A DNA stretch of 64,000 nt from an uncultured Pseudomonadota bacterium (GTDB lineage Bacteria; Pseudomonadota; Gammaproteobacteria; Steroidobacterales; Steroidobacteraceae). This document shows, piece by piece, positions 18,441-28,408 of the stretch. A program made the translations under genes and the position numbers. Positions within the stretch are counted from its first letter, which is position 1. Each line of letters starts with the position of its first letter. The stretch spans positions 20,834-84,833 of the forward strand of contig CAIKZZ010000012.1 of assembly GCA_903832085.1 (NCBI GenBank). The letters are read 5' to 3'. The notes below the pieces were generated by a model, which did no database searches, was not told the DNA's origin, and saw only the letters and a program-made list of their open reading frames with translations.

Positions 18441-20486
18441 TCACTTTACGCGCAGACCGGCGCCCGCTCCCGCGTCGGGTGTCACAAGAAAAATGCCACC
18501 GTTAGCGTCACTTGCCGCGAGGATCATGCCCTCCGAGACACCGAAGCGCATTTTGCGCGGTTTTAGGTTTGCAACCACGACGACGTGCTTTCCTACAAGG
18601 CTGGCAGGTTCATAGCTACTACGGATCCCCGCAAAGATGGTGCGGATGGATCCGTCCAAATCAACGCTCAGCTTCAACAGTTTGTCCGCCCCTTCAATCA
18701 GTTCGGCGCTCACAATGCGCGCCGTCCGCAGATCAATGCGTGTGAAATCCTCAATCGTGATTTCCGGTGTCGCGACCGGCTGCTCGGTCGGCGCGGTCAC
18801 AGATGGGGTTTTCTCAGGTGTGCTGGGGGGTGGGGTAGTCACGGGAGTAGCCTTGGGCTGAGTAACGGGTTGCACTAGAGACGCCACAGCCTGCGCATCG
18901 AGGCGTGTCGCGAGAATTTCATAAGGAAGTAGGGCGGTGCCGAGCACAGGGGTGCTGACCTCGTCCCAATGGCTAAATGGTTTGCCTAGGAACTTACCCG
19001 CCTGGGCGGCAATATTAGGCAGCACTGGCTGTAGATACATCATCAGTGCCCGAAACAAGTTCAGGCCTTGAGTACAGACCGCTAAAACCTCAGCGCTGCG
19101 CGCAGGGTCTTTGGCCGCAACCCAGGGTTTATGAGTATCAATATATTGATTTGCGCGATCGGCGAGTGCGGCAATCTCACGAATTGCCGCACCAAAATCG
19201 CGGCTTTCGTACAACGCAGCAATCGCACTGCGTGCTGCTGCAAAGTCAGCATACAGAGCCGGTTCAGGTAATTCAGTGGCTAGACGTCCACCGCTGCGTG
19301 CAATGAAGCCGGCACAGCGACTGGCGATGTTAATCAGTTTGCCAACAACGTCTGAGTTAAACCGGCTCACAAAATCATCGAGCGATAGATCAATATCGTC
19401 GATGCCGTCATTCAGTTTAGCGGCAAAATAATAACGTAGCGCTTCTGGAGGCAGGCGGTCGAGGTAGTCACGGCCATTGATGAACGTGCCTCTGGACTTC
19501 GACATTTTTTGACCATTGACCGTCAAAAACCCATGCGCGTGGACCGCGGTGGGTCGCCGAAAACCGGACCCCTCAAGCACTGCGGGCCAGAATAGGGTGT
19601 GAAAGTACAAAATATCTTTGCCGATAAAATGGTAGAGCTCCGCAGTGCTTTCAGGGCCCCACCAAGCATCCCAGTCCAATTTTTTCTCATTAGCCAACGC
19701 AAGGCTTGCGGCCATATAGCCCACCGGTGCATCGAGCCACACGTAAAAAAACTTGCCTGGGTTATCGGGAATCTCAAAGCCAAAGTAAGGAGCGTCACGT
19801 GAGATATCCCAATCACGGAGCCCAGCATCGAACCATTCGTCGAGTTTATTAGCGACACTCTTGTCCAGAGCGCCCGAGCGTGTCCACTCACGTAGCATGG
19901 GCTCGAATGCCGCGAGGCGGAAAAATAAGTGCTCTGACTCGCGCTCGATGGGTCGTGTGCCACTCACTACGGATACGGGGTCTATGAGGTCAGCTGGCGC
20001 ATAGGTGGCTCCGCAGGATTCACAGCTGTCGCCATACTGATCTTTTGCACTGCAGCGCGGGCAGGTACCCTTTACATAGCGATCCGGCAGGAACATGCCG
20101 GCCTCAGCGTCGAATGCTTGGCGGATGGTGCGGCGATGAATGTAACCACCGCGATCCAGCGCTTTAAAAAGGCGGGCTGTGAGCTCACGATTTTCTTCGC
20201 TGTTCGTTGAGTGAAAATAGTCGTGATGTATTAGAAAGTCCCGATAGGTTGCACGATGCTCGGCACCGACAGTGGCGATCAGTTCTTCGGGTGTGATGCC
20301 CTCAGCTTGCGCCTTGAGCATGATTGGCGTGCCGTGGGTGTCATCGGCGCACACATAAATGCAGTCGTGACCGCAGAGTCTTTGGAATCGTACCCAGATA
20401 TCGGTCTGCACAGCCTCTAGCATATGGCCAATATGTAATGGGCCATTGGCGTAGGGCAGGGCACTGGTGACTAGAATGCGGCGCAT
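18441..20486 (-). CDS. metG: Methionyl-tRNA synthetase
   Basis: Class I aminoacyl-tRNA synthetase charging tRNA-Met. The 681-aa protein has the 'HIGH' signature (HIGHMLEAVQ), a zinc knuckle with cysteines in 'CPRCSAKDQYGDSCESCG', the 'KMSKSRGT' loop, an anticodon-binding helical domain, a Pro/Thr-rich linker (about 545-575) and a C-terminal tRNA-binding (EMAP-like) domain beginning 'ITIEDFTRIDLRTARI' that normally mediates dimerization. It is followed within four bases by rsxB. Confidence 0.98.
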   Translation of the reverse strand: MRRILVTSALPYANGPLHIGHMLEAVQTDIWVRFQRLCGHDCIYVCADDTHGTPIMLKAQAEGITPEELIATVGAEHRATYRDFLIHHDYFHSTNSEENRELTARLFKALDRGGYIHRRTIRQAFDAEAGMFLPDRYVKGTCPRCSAKDQYGDSCESCGATYAPADLIDPVSVVSGTRPIERESEHLFFRLAAFEPMLREWTRSGALDKSVANKLDEWFDAGLRDWDISRDAPYFGFEIPDNPGKFFYVWLDAPVGYMAASLALANEKKLDWDAWWGPESTAELYHFIGKDILYFHTLFWPAVLEGSGFRRPTAVHAHGFLTVNGQKMSKSRGTFINGRDYLDRLPPEALRYYFAAKLNDGIDDIDLSLDDFVSRFNSDVVGKLINIASRCAGFIARSGGRLATELPEPALYADFAAARSAIAALYESRDFGAAIREIAALADRANQYIDTHKPWVAAKDPARSAEVLAVCTQGLNLFRALMMYLQPVLPNIAAQAGKFLGKPFSHWDEVSTPVLGTALLPYEILATRLDAQAVASLVQPVTQPKATPVTTPPPSTPEKTPSVTAPTEQPVATPEITIEDFTRIDLRTARIVSAELIEGADKLLKLSVDLDGSIRTIFAGIRSSYEPASLVGKHVVVVANLKPRKMRFGVSEGMILAASDANGGIFLVTPDAGAGAGLRVK

Positions 20487-20553
20487 GGAGGGTAGTTTAA
20501 CTGGCGCCGGTCGGGAAGTCTGCGGTTAACTGGTTTGAAAGAATCGCGCGGTG

Positions 20554-21618
20554 CTATTTGGAGTTCCTGTATTGCTCGAACCGCTGCTTATTAATGGCTT
20601 TACGGTAGGCGTTTTCACCCGTGATAGTGCGGCTGTCCAGAAGTTGCTGAATTGCCATATCCATTGTCCGCATGCCTTGAGCGGTACCGCTTTGCATGCT
20701 GGTTTCGAGCTGGTCTACTTTGCCCTGCCGGATGAGGTTGGCAACCGCGGGTGTGTTGAGCATGATTTCTAGAGCCGCCACGCGGCCAGACTTTCCGGCA
20801 CGTGGAATCAGCTGCTGCGAAACGACACCTCGCAGGCTGGTTGAGAGCATGGTTCTGACATGCGACTGCTTGTCCGCCGGGAATGCATTTACGATACGGT
20901 CGACGGTCGCGGTCGCACCATTTGTGTGTAGCGTTCCCATCACCAAGATGCCAGTCTCTGCGGCGCTTACTGCGACACTGATGGTCTCAAGGTCGCGCAT
21001 TTCACCGACCAAAATAACGTCTGGATCCTCGCGCAGGGCGGAGTGCACGGCAGCCGCGAAACTCGGTGCATGAGTGCCAACCTCTCGTTGGCTGATCAGG
21101 CACTTCTTACGCTGATGCGTAAATTCGATCGGATCCTCAATCGTCAAGATATGGCCACTGATGCTGCTGTTAATTTCGTCGATCATGGCAGCGAGCGTTG
21201 TTGATTTGCCCGAGCCAGTTTTGCCTGTGACAAGAATAAGGCCATTGGGTGCTTTGCAGAGTGTGCGCACAGAATCTGGCATACCAAGATCGTCTAACGT
21301 CAGTGTTTTAGACGGAATGACACGGCAAACTGCCCCTAAGCCATTTAAGTGCCGCAAAACATTTACACGAAAACGTGCAACGTCAGGTATTGAATGCGCA
21401 AAGTCGCAGCCGAGTTTTTCTTCGAGCCGGGTGAGCGCTCGTGGTGGCATGATCTGTTCAAGCGCCTCCCGAACAAAATTTGCCTGTAATGGTTCGGGTC
21501 GCAGTGGCTGCAGTTCCCCATGTAGGCGTAGTCGAGGAGGGTCGCCCGCTAAAAAATGCAGATCCGAGCCGTTTTTTTGCAGCACCTCAATCAGAAATTC
21601 ATCAATTTTGTTGGCCAT
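20554..21618 (-). CDS. PilT/PilU-type pilus retraction ATPase (paralogue 1)
   Basis: Cytoplasmic hexameric ATPase of the type IV pilus retraction family, 354 aa. It has the N-terminal PAS-like domain ('DEFLIEVLQKNGSDLHF'), Walker A 'GKTGSGKST' (132-140), the Asp box 'IEDPIEFTHQ', Walker B 'DPDVILVGEMRD' and the His box 'GTLHTNGA'. It is the last gene of a cassette with a second PilT paralogue and a HEAT-kinase fusion on the same strand. No pilin or assembly genes are in the window. Whether it acts as PilT, as PilU, or on another secretion machine cannot be decided from sequence alone. Confidence 0.9.
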   Translation of the reverse strand: MANKIDEFLIEVLQKNGSDLHFLAGDPPRLRLHGELQPLRPEPLQANFVREALEQIMPPRALTRLEEKLGCDFAHSIPDVARFRVNVLRHLNGLGAVCRVIPSKTLTLDDLGMPDSVRTLCKAPNGLILVTGKTGSGKSTTLAAMIDEINSSISGHILTIEDPIEFTHQRKKCLISQREVGTHAPSFAAAVHSALREDPDVILVGEMRDLETISVAVSAAETGILVMGTLHTNGATATVDRIVNAFPADKQSHVRTMLSTSLRGVVSQQLIPRAGKSGRVAALEIMLNTPAVANLIRQGKVDQLETSMQSGTAQGMRTMDMAIQQLLDSRTITGENAYRKAINKQRFEQYRNSK

Positions 21619-21639
21619 GACGTGCTCAGTCCGCTGTTT

Positions 21640-22725
21640 TTAAGATTTGGCTGGTTGGTCAGCGTCTGTAATAAAGCGCTGGAAGGCGGTCTTATCGAGT
21701 GCATAGCTTGCAGCGTCGACAGGATCAAGGTCCTTGGATTGGATGCCAGCAAGTAGCGCTTGGTCCATGAGTTGCATGCCAACGTCACGTCCGGTTTGTA
21801 GCTGAGATGGAATCTGGTGCACTTGATCTGTTTGGATAAGTTTACCGATTGCGCGATTCATCAGCATGATTTCAAGTACCGCACGGCGTGAGCGACTTTC
21901 AGCGCGCTTTACCAGCACTTGAGTAACCACTGCAAGCAGGCTCGATGCAAGGAAGCTTTTCGTCTGTTCGCGCTCGTCGACGGGCAGAGCATCTATAATA
22001 CGATCAATCGATTTCACCGCGCTTGTGGTATGCAGCGTTCCGAACACCAAGTGGCCTGTCTCGGCAGCGGTCATTGCCATACGGATCGTGTCTGCATCGC
22101 GCATTTCGCCGACCATAATGACATCGGGATCCTCGCGCATCGCGGCGCGCACGCCCTCCGCAAACGACGGCATGTGATTACCCAGTTCACGCTGAATGAC
22201 CTGTGATTGCTGGCTCGCATGCACCACCTCCACGGGATCCTCGAGGCTGATGATATTCAGCTTTCGTGTCATGTTGATTTCATTGATCATGGCCGCGAGG
22301 GTGGTAGATTTGCCGGTACCAGTCGCTCCAGTGACGAGTACCATGCCCTGATGAAAATCGAGCAGTTTCCCAATAACGCTCGGCAAATTTAAGCTTGCTA
22401 GCGTGGGCGCGCTCATGGGGATCGCACGGAATACTGCACCAACACCAGTTTCTTTGCGGAATAAGTTCACGCGAAAGCGGGTTCCATCCTCAGCGACATG
22501 AGCAAAATCAAGGTCAGTTCCCGAACGAAAGCGCTCAGCCTGAGCTTTGGTCATGATTTCGAAAACGTAACTTTCGAGCTCAGTGTCGCCGAGGTCTCGA
22601 AAGCGGATTGGCATGAGATCGCCGCTCATGCGCAGCATTGGCGGCACGCCAACGGCAAGATGAATATCAGAGCATCCTTGCGCTATGCCAAGTTTCAAAA
22701 AGGCGTCAATACGTGCCATAGGCAT
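21640..22725 (-). CDS. PilT/PilU-type pilus retraction ATPase (paralogue 2)
   Basis: Second retraction-type ATPase, 361 aa, 21 bases upstream of the first. It has Walker A 'GATGTGKST' (133-141), 'LEDPVEVVH', Walker B 'DPDVIMVGEMRDADTI' and the His box 'GTLHTTSAV'. The region 'VIQRELGNHMPSFAEGVRAAMREDPD' is canonical for the family. The two copies are clearly diverged, in line with a PilT-plus-PilU type pair rather than a recent duplication. The start lies eight bases after the kinase-HEAT gene, arguing for one operon. Confidence 0.9.
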   Translation of the reverse strand: MPMARIDAFLKLGIAQGCSDIHLAVGVPPMLRMSGDLMPIRFRDLGDTELESYVFEIMTKAQAERFRSGTDLDFAHVAEDGTRFRVNLFRKETGVGAVFRAIPMSAPTLASLNLPSVIGKLLDFHQGMVLVTGATGTGKSTTLAAMINEINMTRKLNIISLEDPVEVVHASQQSQVIQRELGNHMPSFAEGVRAAMREDPDVIMVGEMRDADTIRMAMTAAETGHLVFGTLHTTSAVKSIDRIIDALPVDEREQTKSFLASSLLAVVTQVLVKRAESRSRRAVLEIMLMNRAIGKLIQTDQVHQIPSQLQTGRDVGMQLMDQALLAGIQSKDLDPVDAASYALDKTAFQRFITDADQPAKS

Positions 22726-22733
22726 CAGTCCCT

Positions 22734-25124
22734 TTAAGCAAAGGCCTCAAGAGCAAGTCGCAGTTCCGTCATGTCTTGGAAGCGCAAGGATTTATCCACA
22801 GCCATTGCTTTCATAACTAGTTCTGACAAGTGGGGAGGCAGGGCTGGATTGAGCTCGATGGCGGCTTGTGCTTTTCCTTGCACATGCTGGTACATCACGG
22901 CCATGTGGTCACCCTTGGTATAGGGCGCCGTCCCGGTGAGCATTTCGTACAGAATGACACCTAAGCTGTATACGTCAGCGCGTGGGTCGACTTCTTTTCC
23001 AAGGATTTGCTCTGGCGACATGTATTTTGGTGAGCCGATCACATAGCCGGTCTTGGTTAATTGGGCATCACCTTCACGCTGCGTTGCGGCTACGCCGAAA
23101 TCAACTATTTTTAACAAGCCTTCCTGATTCAATAGGACGTTCGCAGGCTTGAGGTCGCGGTGGACGATGCCTACCGCATGGGCGATTGACATGCCAGAGG
23201 CGATATCGATGCCGTAGCGTATTGCTTTCGCGACATCGAGTGGCTGGTCGCCTACTAGTTCAGCATGCAAGGTATGACTCGGAAAGTATTCCATCGAGAT
23301 GGCGTAGTTTCCGGCAATCAAAAGAAAGTCATAGATGCGTATCACATTGCGATGCGTGATTTTTCTTGAGTAACGCAGTTCATGTACGAAGCGCTTCATC
23401 GCTTCTTGGTCTTCGACAACAGACGCGTTCAAAAACTTCAATACCATCGGCTCGCCGACAACGCTGTCCTCAACGAGGAGCACCGTGCCGAAAGCGCCCT
23501 TACCAATGCGCTGTATATATTTGTAGCGGCTGTCAATCATCTGACCCGCGCTTAAAGTGGCTATGTCGAGGCGCTTGGTGGTCGCGGCATGTTTACGTAC
23601 CATTTCGCCCAAGTCGGTGTCATCCGCCAGAGCGGTGCGCGATTGTCCTCGAGTGGGGCTAGTGGCATCGAGTTGCATCGCATCCTGGCCCGCGACGCGC
23701 GTGTTGATTGCGTCAAGCGCCACGCCAGCGGCCGCGCTGGTAGCGTCATCGCTATTGCCATCGATGAGTTCGCGTAGCGCGGCCAAGACAGTATCCGCTT
23801 GTCCGCGGTCGGTTAGTTCTGTAAGAGCGCTGATTGCCTCTAGCCGGATATCATCTTCGGGACGTAGTAGTAACGGGAGTAGTACGGGCACCATTTTGCG
23901 GTCGCCGCATTTTCCTAGCGCACGAATCGCTGCTGGTGCTGACTTCGGCGGTCCATCGAGCATTTCTACAAAGCGCGAGATAGCCGCCGGGGTACGTAAG
24001 TCGGATAGCGCATCGACAGCGCGCTCGCTGACCCACCAATCACTGTCTTTTGTGGCCTCAAGCAGAAAATCGATCGCCCGCTCGTCTTTAGTGAGGTTTA
24101 AGATTTCAACAGCGGTACGACGGACGTTCTCATCGGGATCTCCAATGAGTTCGAGCACCGCGTCTACTACACGTGGGCCGCCAATCTTGCCCAGCGCATC
24201 CGCAGCGCGACTGCGCACCCACCAGTCACCGTCCTTTATCGCGCCGAGCAGCAGTTTAATTGAGTCAACGGTGCCGACCTCATTCAATACCTCGACTGCT
24301 GCACGGCGCGCGTATTCTGATTCGTGCTGTAGGGCTGGGAGCAGTCGTTCGACAGTGTGCGGGTCTTGCGCTCGAATCATGAGCTCAATTGCTCGATTTG
24401 TCACATCCATATCTGGATCAGCGAGCAGTGGTGCGACCAGTTCCACGTTATGCAATGGAGGCGTCTTTAGGAGGGACTTTAACGCTGCCTGACGAATAAG
24501 GCGGCTGTTGCTTTTTAAGTGCTCGCACAAGGAGTGCTGGACTTCAGGCGTGCCAAAGCGTGACAGCAGTTCAAGTAGGTGTAGGCGAAAATTAACGTCT
24601 TTGCCTTCAAGTCGGCTCAGTAGTTCACCGATGTCGCTGCTATTGCTACGACTGTCGATAACCTTGAACAAAGCAGCTTTGGACGTCGACTCTAGTGGGT
24701 AGGCAGCATTCAGTAGCTCTTTCACGGTCAGTCGCGAGCTGTGCGCAGCAATGATTTCAATGAGTGCTTTTTTATCAAGATCCGGATTTGTGAGCGCATC
24801 AAGGAATAGACCTGACCTGATTGACTCTGCGCGGCTTAAGGCTGTTGTCACCGCTGCCATCGTTTTCGGATGGGCTTCATCGGTGAGAGCCTGCAAGAGT
24901 GTCGGTAGTGCGCTATCGTTGGCAACTGCCGTGAGTGCCTGTATGCACGCGGCTGTTTCTGTGACCCCGATTGATGGTATTGCAGAGAGAATGCTTGGTA
25001 TTATTTTTGGGCCAAGCGACGCCAGTTTCTCAACAATTGCCCGGGTGGCAGACGAGTCAGGCTCGCCGGCGGACTTGAGTTCCGCAAGTAAGCGATCGCT
25101 GCGCATTGCTGTAAAAAATTTCAC
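22734..25124 (-). CDS. HEAT-repeat / Ser-Thr protein kinase fusion
   Basis: Protein of 796 aa. Residues 1 to about 490 are a tandem array of HEAT/PBS-like helical repeats, with periodic phrases such as 'DWWVRSRAADALGKIG' and 'DWWVSERAVDALSDL'. Residues 529-796 form a complete Hanks-type kinase: glycine loop 'GKGAFGTV', lysine K563, catalytic loop 'HRDLKPAN' (655-662), DFG (675-677), activation segment ending in SPEQ and 'DVYSLGVILYEML'. No transmembrane segment is seen. It heads an operon with two PilT-type ATPases, suggesting that it senses or regulates the pilus motor; the target is unknown. Confidence 0.92.
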   Translation of the reverse strand: MKFFTAMRSDRLLAELKSAGEPDSSATRAIVEKLASLGPKIIPSILSAIPSIGVTETAACIQALTAVANDSALPTLLQALTDEAHPKTMAAVTTALSRAESIRSGLFLDALTNPDLDKKALIEIIAAHSSRLTVKELLNAAYPLESTSKAALFKVIDSRSNSSDIGELLSRLEGKDVNFRLHLLELLSRFGTPEVQHSLCEHLKSNSRLIRQAALKSLLKTPPLHNVELVAPLLADPDMDVTNRAIELMIRAQDPHTVERLLPALQHESEYARRAAVEVLNEVGTVDSIKLLLGAIKDGDWWVRSRAADALGKIGGPRVVDAVLELIGDPDENVRRTAVEILNLTKDERAIDFLLEATKDSDWWVSERAVDALSDLRTPAAISRFVEMLDGPPKSAPAAIRALGKCGDRKMVPVLLPLLLRPEDDIRLEAISALTELTDRGQADTVLAALRELIDGNSDDATSAAAGVALDAINTRVAGQDAMQLDATSPTRGQSRTALADDTDLGEMVRKHAATTKRLDIATLSAGQMIDSRYKYIQRIGKGAFGTVLLVEDSVVGEPMVLKFLNASVVEDQEAMKRFVHELRYSRKITHRNVIRIYDFLLIAGNYAISMEYFPSHTLHAELVGDQPLDVAKAIRYGIDIASGMSIAHAVGIVHRDLKPANVLLNQEGLLKIVDFGVAATQREGDAQLTKTGYVIGSPKYMSPEQILGKEVDPRADVYSLGVILYEMLTGTAPYTKGDHMAVMYQHVQGKAQAAIELNPALPPHLSELVMKAMAVDKSLRFQDMTELRLALEAFA

Positions 25125-25254
25125 TAGACAATTATGCCATAAGCAATTGGTGTGCCGATGCCACTCTAGCCTGATGTTTTGGGCCCTTTGCCTCCCTGTC
25201 TAGGCGCCGCTCCGCTAGAATGGTCGCCTCTTTGTAACCGAGGTCATTTGCACA

Positions 25255-26325
25255 ATGAACGCCACTGACAGCCAGGCTGTGCTTGTCGCCGTATGGGACC
25301 CCTATTTAGGCGCGCCCCTAGGCGATGCGGTCGGCAATACCCAGATCGTGGGGACTGATGTCGTGACGCACATCACTCTGGGTTTCCCGGTGCGTGGCTA
25401 CGAGGGTCTGTTGCAGGCTCGCCTGCATGCGGCTTTAGCGACGGCGGGTTGGACGGGCGGACTCAAGGTGCATTTAGAGGCAAAAATTCAGGCGCAGACG
25501 GTTCAAGGCACCCTCGCGCCTTTGCCCGGAATCTCCAATATTGTGGCCGTAGCCTCGGGCAAGGGCGGTGTCGGTAAATCAACAACAGCTGCTAATTTGG
25601 CGGTAGCGCTGGCGGCCCAAGGTGCTCGGGTCGGCTTGCTCGATGCGGACATCTATGGTCCCAGTCAGCCGTTGATGATGGGCCTACAGGGGTCCCGGCC
25701 GACGAGCGTTGATGGCAAGCGCTTAAACCCGCTGCGTGCTCACGGGGTGGCCGTGATGTCGATTGGGTTTTTGATCGATCCGGCGCAACCAATGGTATGG
25801 CGGGGTCCGATGGCGACCCAGGCGCTGACGCAGTTACTCGCAGAGACCCTGTGGGGTGAGCTCGACTACTTGTTGGTCGACATGCCGCCGGGTACTGGCG
25901 ATATACAGCTGACGCTTGCGCAGCGTGTGCCGGTCAGTGGGGCCGTTATTGTGACCACCCCGCAAGATGTGGCCTTACTGGATGCGCGTAAGGGTCTTGA
26001 GATGTTTCGCAAAGTATCGGTGCCCGTACTCGGCATCGTCGAAAACATGGCCACACATATTTGTACGAAGTGTGGTCACGAGGAGCGCATCTTTGGTACA
26101 GGTGGTGGCGAGCGCATGGCAGCCGAATACGGGGTGCCGCTGCTGGGTAGTCTGCCGCTTGATCTTAAGATACGCGAGCAAACTGATGGGGGTACCCCAA
26201 CGGTTGCTGCAGATGCAGGCGGGTCGATTGCGATGGCGTATCACGACTTGGCACGGCGCATGGCGGGCGTATTGTCCCGCGGTGTCGGCAGCGTATTTCC
26301 CACGGTCTCAGTGAGTGACGATTAA
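25255..26325 (+). CDS. apbC: Mrp/ApbC iron-sulfur cluster carrier ATPase
   Basis: P-loop ATPase that binds and transfers Fe-S clusters. The 356-aa protein has an N-terminal MIP18-like domain (about 1-85), a deviant Walker A 'GKGGVGKSTTAANLA', 'DADIYGPSQPLMMG', 'DMPPGTGD' and the cluster-binding CxxC in 'ICTKCGHEE'. It is divergent from the HEAT-kinase gene. The dcd gene starts 90 bases after its stop, and mrp/apbC-dcd adjacency is common in Gammaproteobacteria. Confidence 0.96.
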   Translation: MNATDSQAVLVAVWDPYLGAPLGDAVGNTQIVGTDVVTHITLGFPVRGYEGLLQARLHAALATAGWTGGLKVHLEAKIQAQTVQGTLAPLPGISNIVAVASGKGGVGKSTTAANLAVALAAQGARVGLLDADIYGPSQPLMMGLQGSRPTSVDGKRLNPLRAHGVAVMSIGFLIDPAQPMVWRGPMATQALTQLLAETLWGELDYLLVDMPPGTGDIQLTLAQRVPVSGAVIVTTPQDVALLDARKGLEMFRKVSVPVLGIVENMATHICTKCGHEERIFGTGGGERMAAEYGVPLLGSLPLDLKIREQTDGGTPTVAADAGGSIAMAYHDLARRMAGVLSRGVGSVFPTVSVSDD

Positions 26326-26415
26326 AGTGGTTAAATGGCCTGACGGGTGCCTCGCATTCTGCAGTACGATAGCGCCCCTTTCGGTCGCTACAAGCCCGCA
26401 TGGTTTAGGACGCGT

Positions 26416-26979
26416 ATGAGCATTAAATCTGATCACTGGATCCGCCGCAAATCTCTGGAAGGCATGATCGAGCCCTTTGCAGCCGAGCAAGTGCGCAGTG
26501 TTAACGGTCAGCGCATTGTGTCCTATGGTACCTCGAGCTATGGCTACGACGTACGCTGTGCCAATGAGTTTAAGATCTTTACCAACATTAACTCGACGAT
26601 TGTCGATCCAAAGGCCTTCGATCCACAGAGTTTTGTGGACGTCACTGCGGACGTGTGCATTATTCCGCCGAATTCATTTGCGTTGGCGCGCACGGTTGAG
26701 TATTTCCGTATACCGCGCAGCGTGTTGACGATATGCCTCGGTAAGTCGACGTATGCGCGCTGCGGTATCATCGTCAACGTGACGCCGCTAGAGCCTGAGT
26801 GGGAAGGGCACGTGACGTTAGAATTCTCCAACACCACAACACTGCCTGCAAAAATATATGCCAACGAAGGCGTTGCGCAGATGCTGTTTTTTGAGTCTGA
26901 TGAAGTCTGCGGTACGTCTTATCGGGATCGAGGTGGAAAGTATCAGGGGCAGACGGGCGTCACGTTGCCGAAGACCTAA
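26416..26979 (+). CDS. dcd: dCTP deaminase
   Basis: Deaminates dCTP to dUTP, feeding dTTP synthesis. The 187-aa length matches the trimeric E. coli type. Key regions are 'SYGYDVRC', '[34 protein letters not shown]' split around the catalytic serine, arginine and glutamate, and the C-terminal '[11 protein letters not shown]'. Start is at ATG 26416 (MSIKSDHW) because AGGA lies five bases upstream and family members begin here; the frame extends upstream to 26347 without homology. Confidence 0.97.
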   Translation: MSIKSDHWIRRKSLEGMIEPFAAEQVRSVNGQRIVSYGTSSYGYDVRCANEFKIFTNINSTIVDPKAFDPQSFVDVTADVCIIPPNSFALARTVEYFRIPRSVLTICLGKSTYARCGIIVNVTPLEPEWEGHVTLEFSNTTTLPAKIYANEGVAQMLFFESDEVCGTSYRDRGGKYQGQTGVTLPKT

Positions 26980-26983
26980 GGCG

Positions 26984-27718
26984 TCAGAGCCAGTGCAGTG
27001 AGCGTGCTTTAAACACCAAGCGCGCGGAGCCCCCCTCGCGTTGTTCGATGCGCACTGGCAACCAGCCCAATGATGGTGCATACCAGTAACGCCATGAGCG
27101 GCCATTAGGATCTGCGCCTTTACGTAGGCTATTGAAAATCACTGTATCCACATCGCCCAGAGCCGTTTTTAAATGTTCGCTACCAATTCGGGTGTACACG
27201 AAGGTTTTGATCTCACGCCCATCGAGCAACGTATATTCGTGCGGTTCGCGACCCTCTAACAAGTCTTGCGTCGGCGCAATCCGTATGGAACTAACGTCTT
27301 GGAGTTGTGTCGGTGCGCTGATGGTCAGTGCGACTCCTTCGACTTGGCCTGTGATGTGATTTGCTGTCCAGTCGTAGCTAAGTTCAGTATTGTGACGCGA
27401 ATTTTTTTCGCCGCTTTCAAGTAAGTAGTGTTGTGGGATGACTCCATCGGTCGTGACTGAGAACCAGCCTTGTTCGCGTGCGCTCGAGTTAATGACTAAG
27501 CTCGCCAGCACATTGGGTAGCGCACGTGTTTCATAGTGCCAAGCATTTGCACTGCTTCCGGTGGTCAGAGTTAGCACAAGGCTGCCCGCAGGAATGCCCT
27601 TAAAGCTGGTTTCATAAACGATTTCATGCGCTTTAAGCGGTTCTGCGATAGACGGACTCATGCCCAAAATGACCGTCACAGACAATACGGCACGCAACAG
27701 TCTGCGTAGGTGAATCAT
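26984..27718 (-). CDS. DUF3108 domain-containing secreted protein
   Basis: Exported protein of 244 aa. It has an N-terminal signal peptide (basic MIHLRRLLR, then a hydrophobic core ending near 'GMSPSIAEP') and a beta-rich domain of the DUF3108 type: 'YETSFKGIPAGSLVLTL', 'YDWTANHITG' and the C-terminal 'WYAPSLGWLPVRIEQ'. It is likely periplasmic or outer-membrane associated. It sits 12 bases downstream of purN, and purM-purN-DUF3108 order recurs in Gammaproteobacteria although no mechanistic link to purine synthesis is known to me. Confidence 0.88.
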   Translation of the reverse strand: MIHLRRLLRAVLSVTVILGMSPSIAEPLKAHEIVYETSFKGIPAGSLVLTLTTGSSANAWHYETRALPNVLASLVINSSAREQGWFSVTTDGVIPQHYLLESGEKNSRHNTELSYDWTANHITGQVEGVALTISAPTQLQDVSSIRIAPTQDLLEGREPHEYTLLDGREIKTFVYTRIGSEHLKTALGDVDTVIFNSLRKGADPNGRSWRYWYAPSLGWLPVRIEQREGGSARLVFKARSLHWL

Positions 27719-27730
27719 CGGGAAGGCACC

Positions 27731-28408
27731 TTAAGCATCAGTGTCGCCGATCAAGATAGGCGCGGTAAGGGGGTGCCCATCTAGATATGCCACACCGTCA
27801 GTTTCGCGTAGGCGACCGCTTGCGTACCACGCGATGACGGCGGGATAGAGTATGTGTTCCAGTTGGTGTACGCGTTGAGCAAGACTCTGTGCCGAATCAT
27901 TTTCCAGAATTTTTAGGCGTGCTTGCGCGATGCGCGCTCCCGCATCCAGTTCATCGCAGACGAAGTGTACGGTGCAGCCATGCCACTGCACGCGCGCATC
28001 CAGCGCCCGTTGATGTGTGTTAAGCCCTTTGAATTCTGGCAAAAGTGCAGGGTGGATATTGAGCAGTCTGCCTTGGTAATGAGTGATGAACGCGGTGTCC
28101 AGAATGCGCATATAGCCTGCCAAAATCACCAGTTTCGGTGCGGCTGCGTCGATAGCTTGTGCCATGGCCTGATCATGGGCTGCGCGATTTGGGAAGTCCG
28201 CCATGCGTAGGTAGCAGGTTGGAATATTGAGTTTGCGCGCACGCTCAAGGCCTGGGGCATCTGGTTTGTCACTGACGACCAGCTTGATCTCAACTGGCAA
28301 CGCCCCTGCTGCGGCTGCAGCGGCGATTGCTGAGAAATTCGTACCAGTGCCGGAGAGTAAAATAACAACCGGCAGCAGTGGCCTGGCTTCAGGGGTTAAG
28401 AACGACAC
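27731..28408 (-). CDS. purN: Phosphoribosylglycinamide formyltransferase (PurN)
   Basis: Transfers a formyl group from 10-formyl-THF to GAR, the third step of purine synthesis. '[15 protein letters not shown]', the catalytic asparagine/histidine in '[16 protein letters not shown]', 'HGCTVHFV' and the aspartate in 'ELDAGARI' are present. I choose GTG 28408 as start (225 aa) because GAGGG sits eight bases upstream. An upstream GTG at 28453 is in frame but would add a non-homologous leader and a 65-base overlap with purM. Even so, purN overlaps the purM 3' end by 20 bases, implying coupling. Confidence 0.94.
   Translation of the reverse strand: MSFLTPEARPLLPVVILLSGTGTNFSAIAAAAAAGALPVEIKLVVSDKPDAPGLERARKLNIPTCYLRMADFPNRAAHDQAMAQAIDAAAPKLVILAGYMRILDTAFITHYQGRLLNIHPALLPEFKGLNTHQRALDARVQWHGCTVHFVCDELDAGARIAQARLKILENDSAQSLAQRVHQLEHILYPAVIAWYASGRLRETDGVAYLDGHPLTAPILIGDTDA

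Noticed and set aside
23557..24492. 311-codon frame opposite the HEAT repeats
   Set aside because: Serine/arginine-rich low-complexity translation, a typical antisense shadow of a repetitive gene on the other strand.
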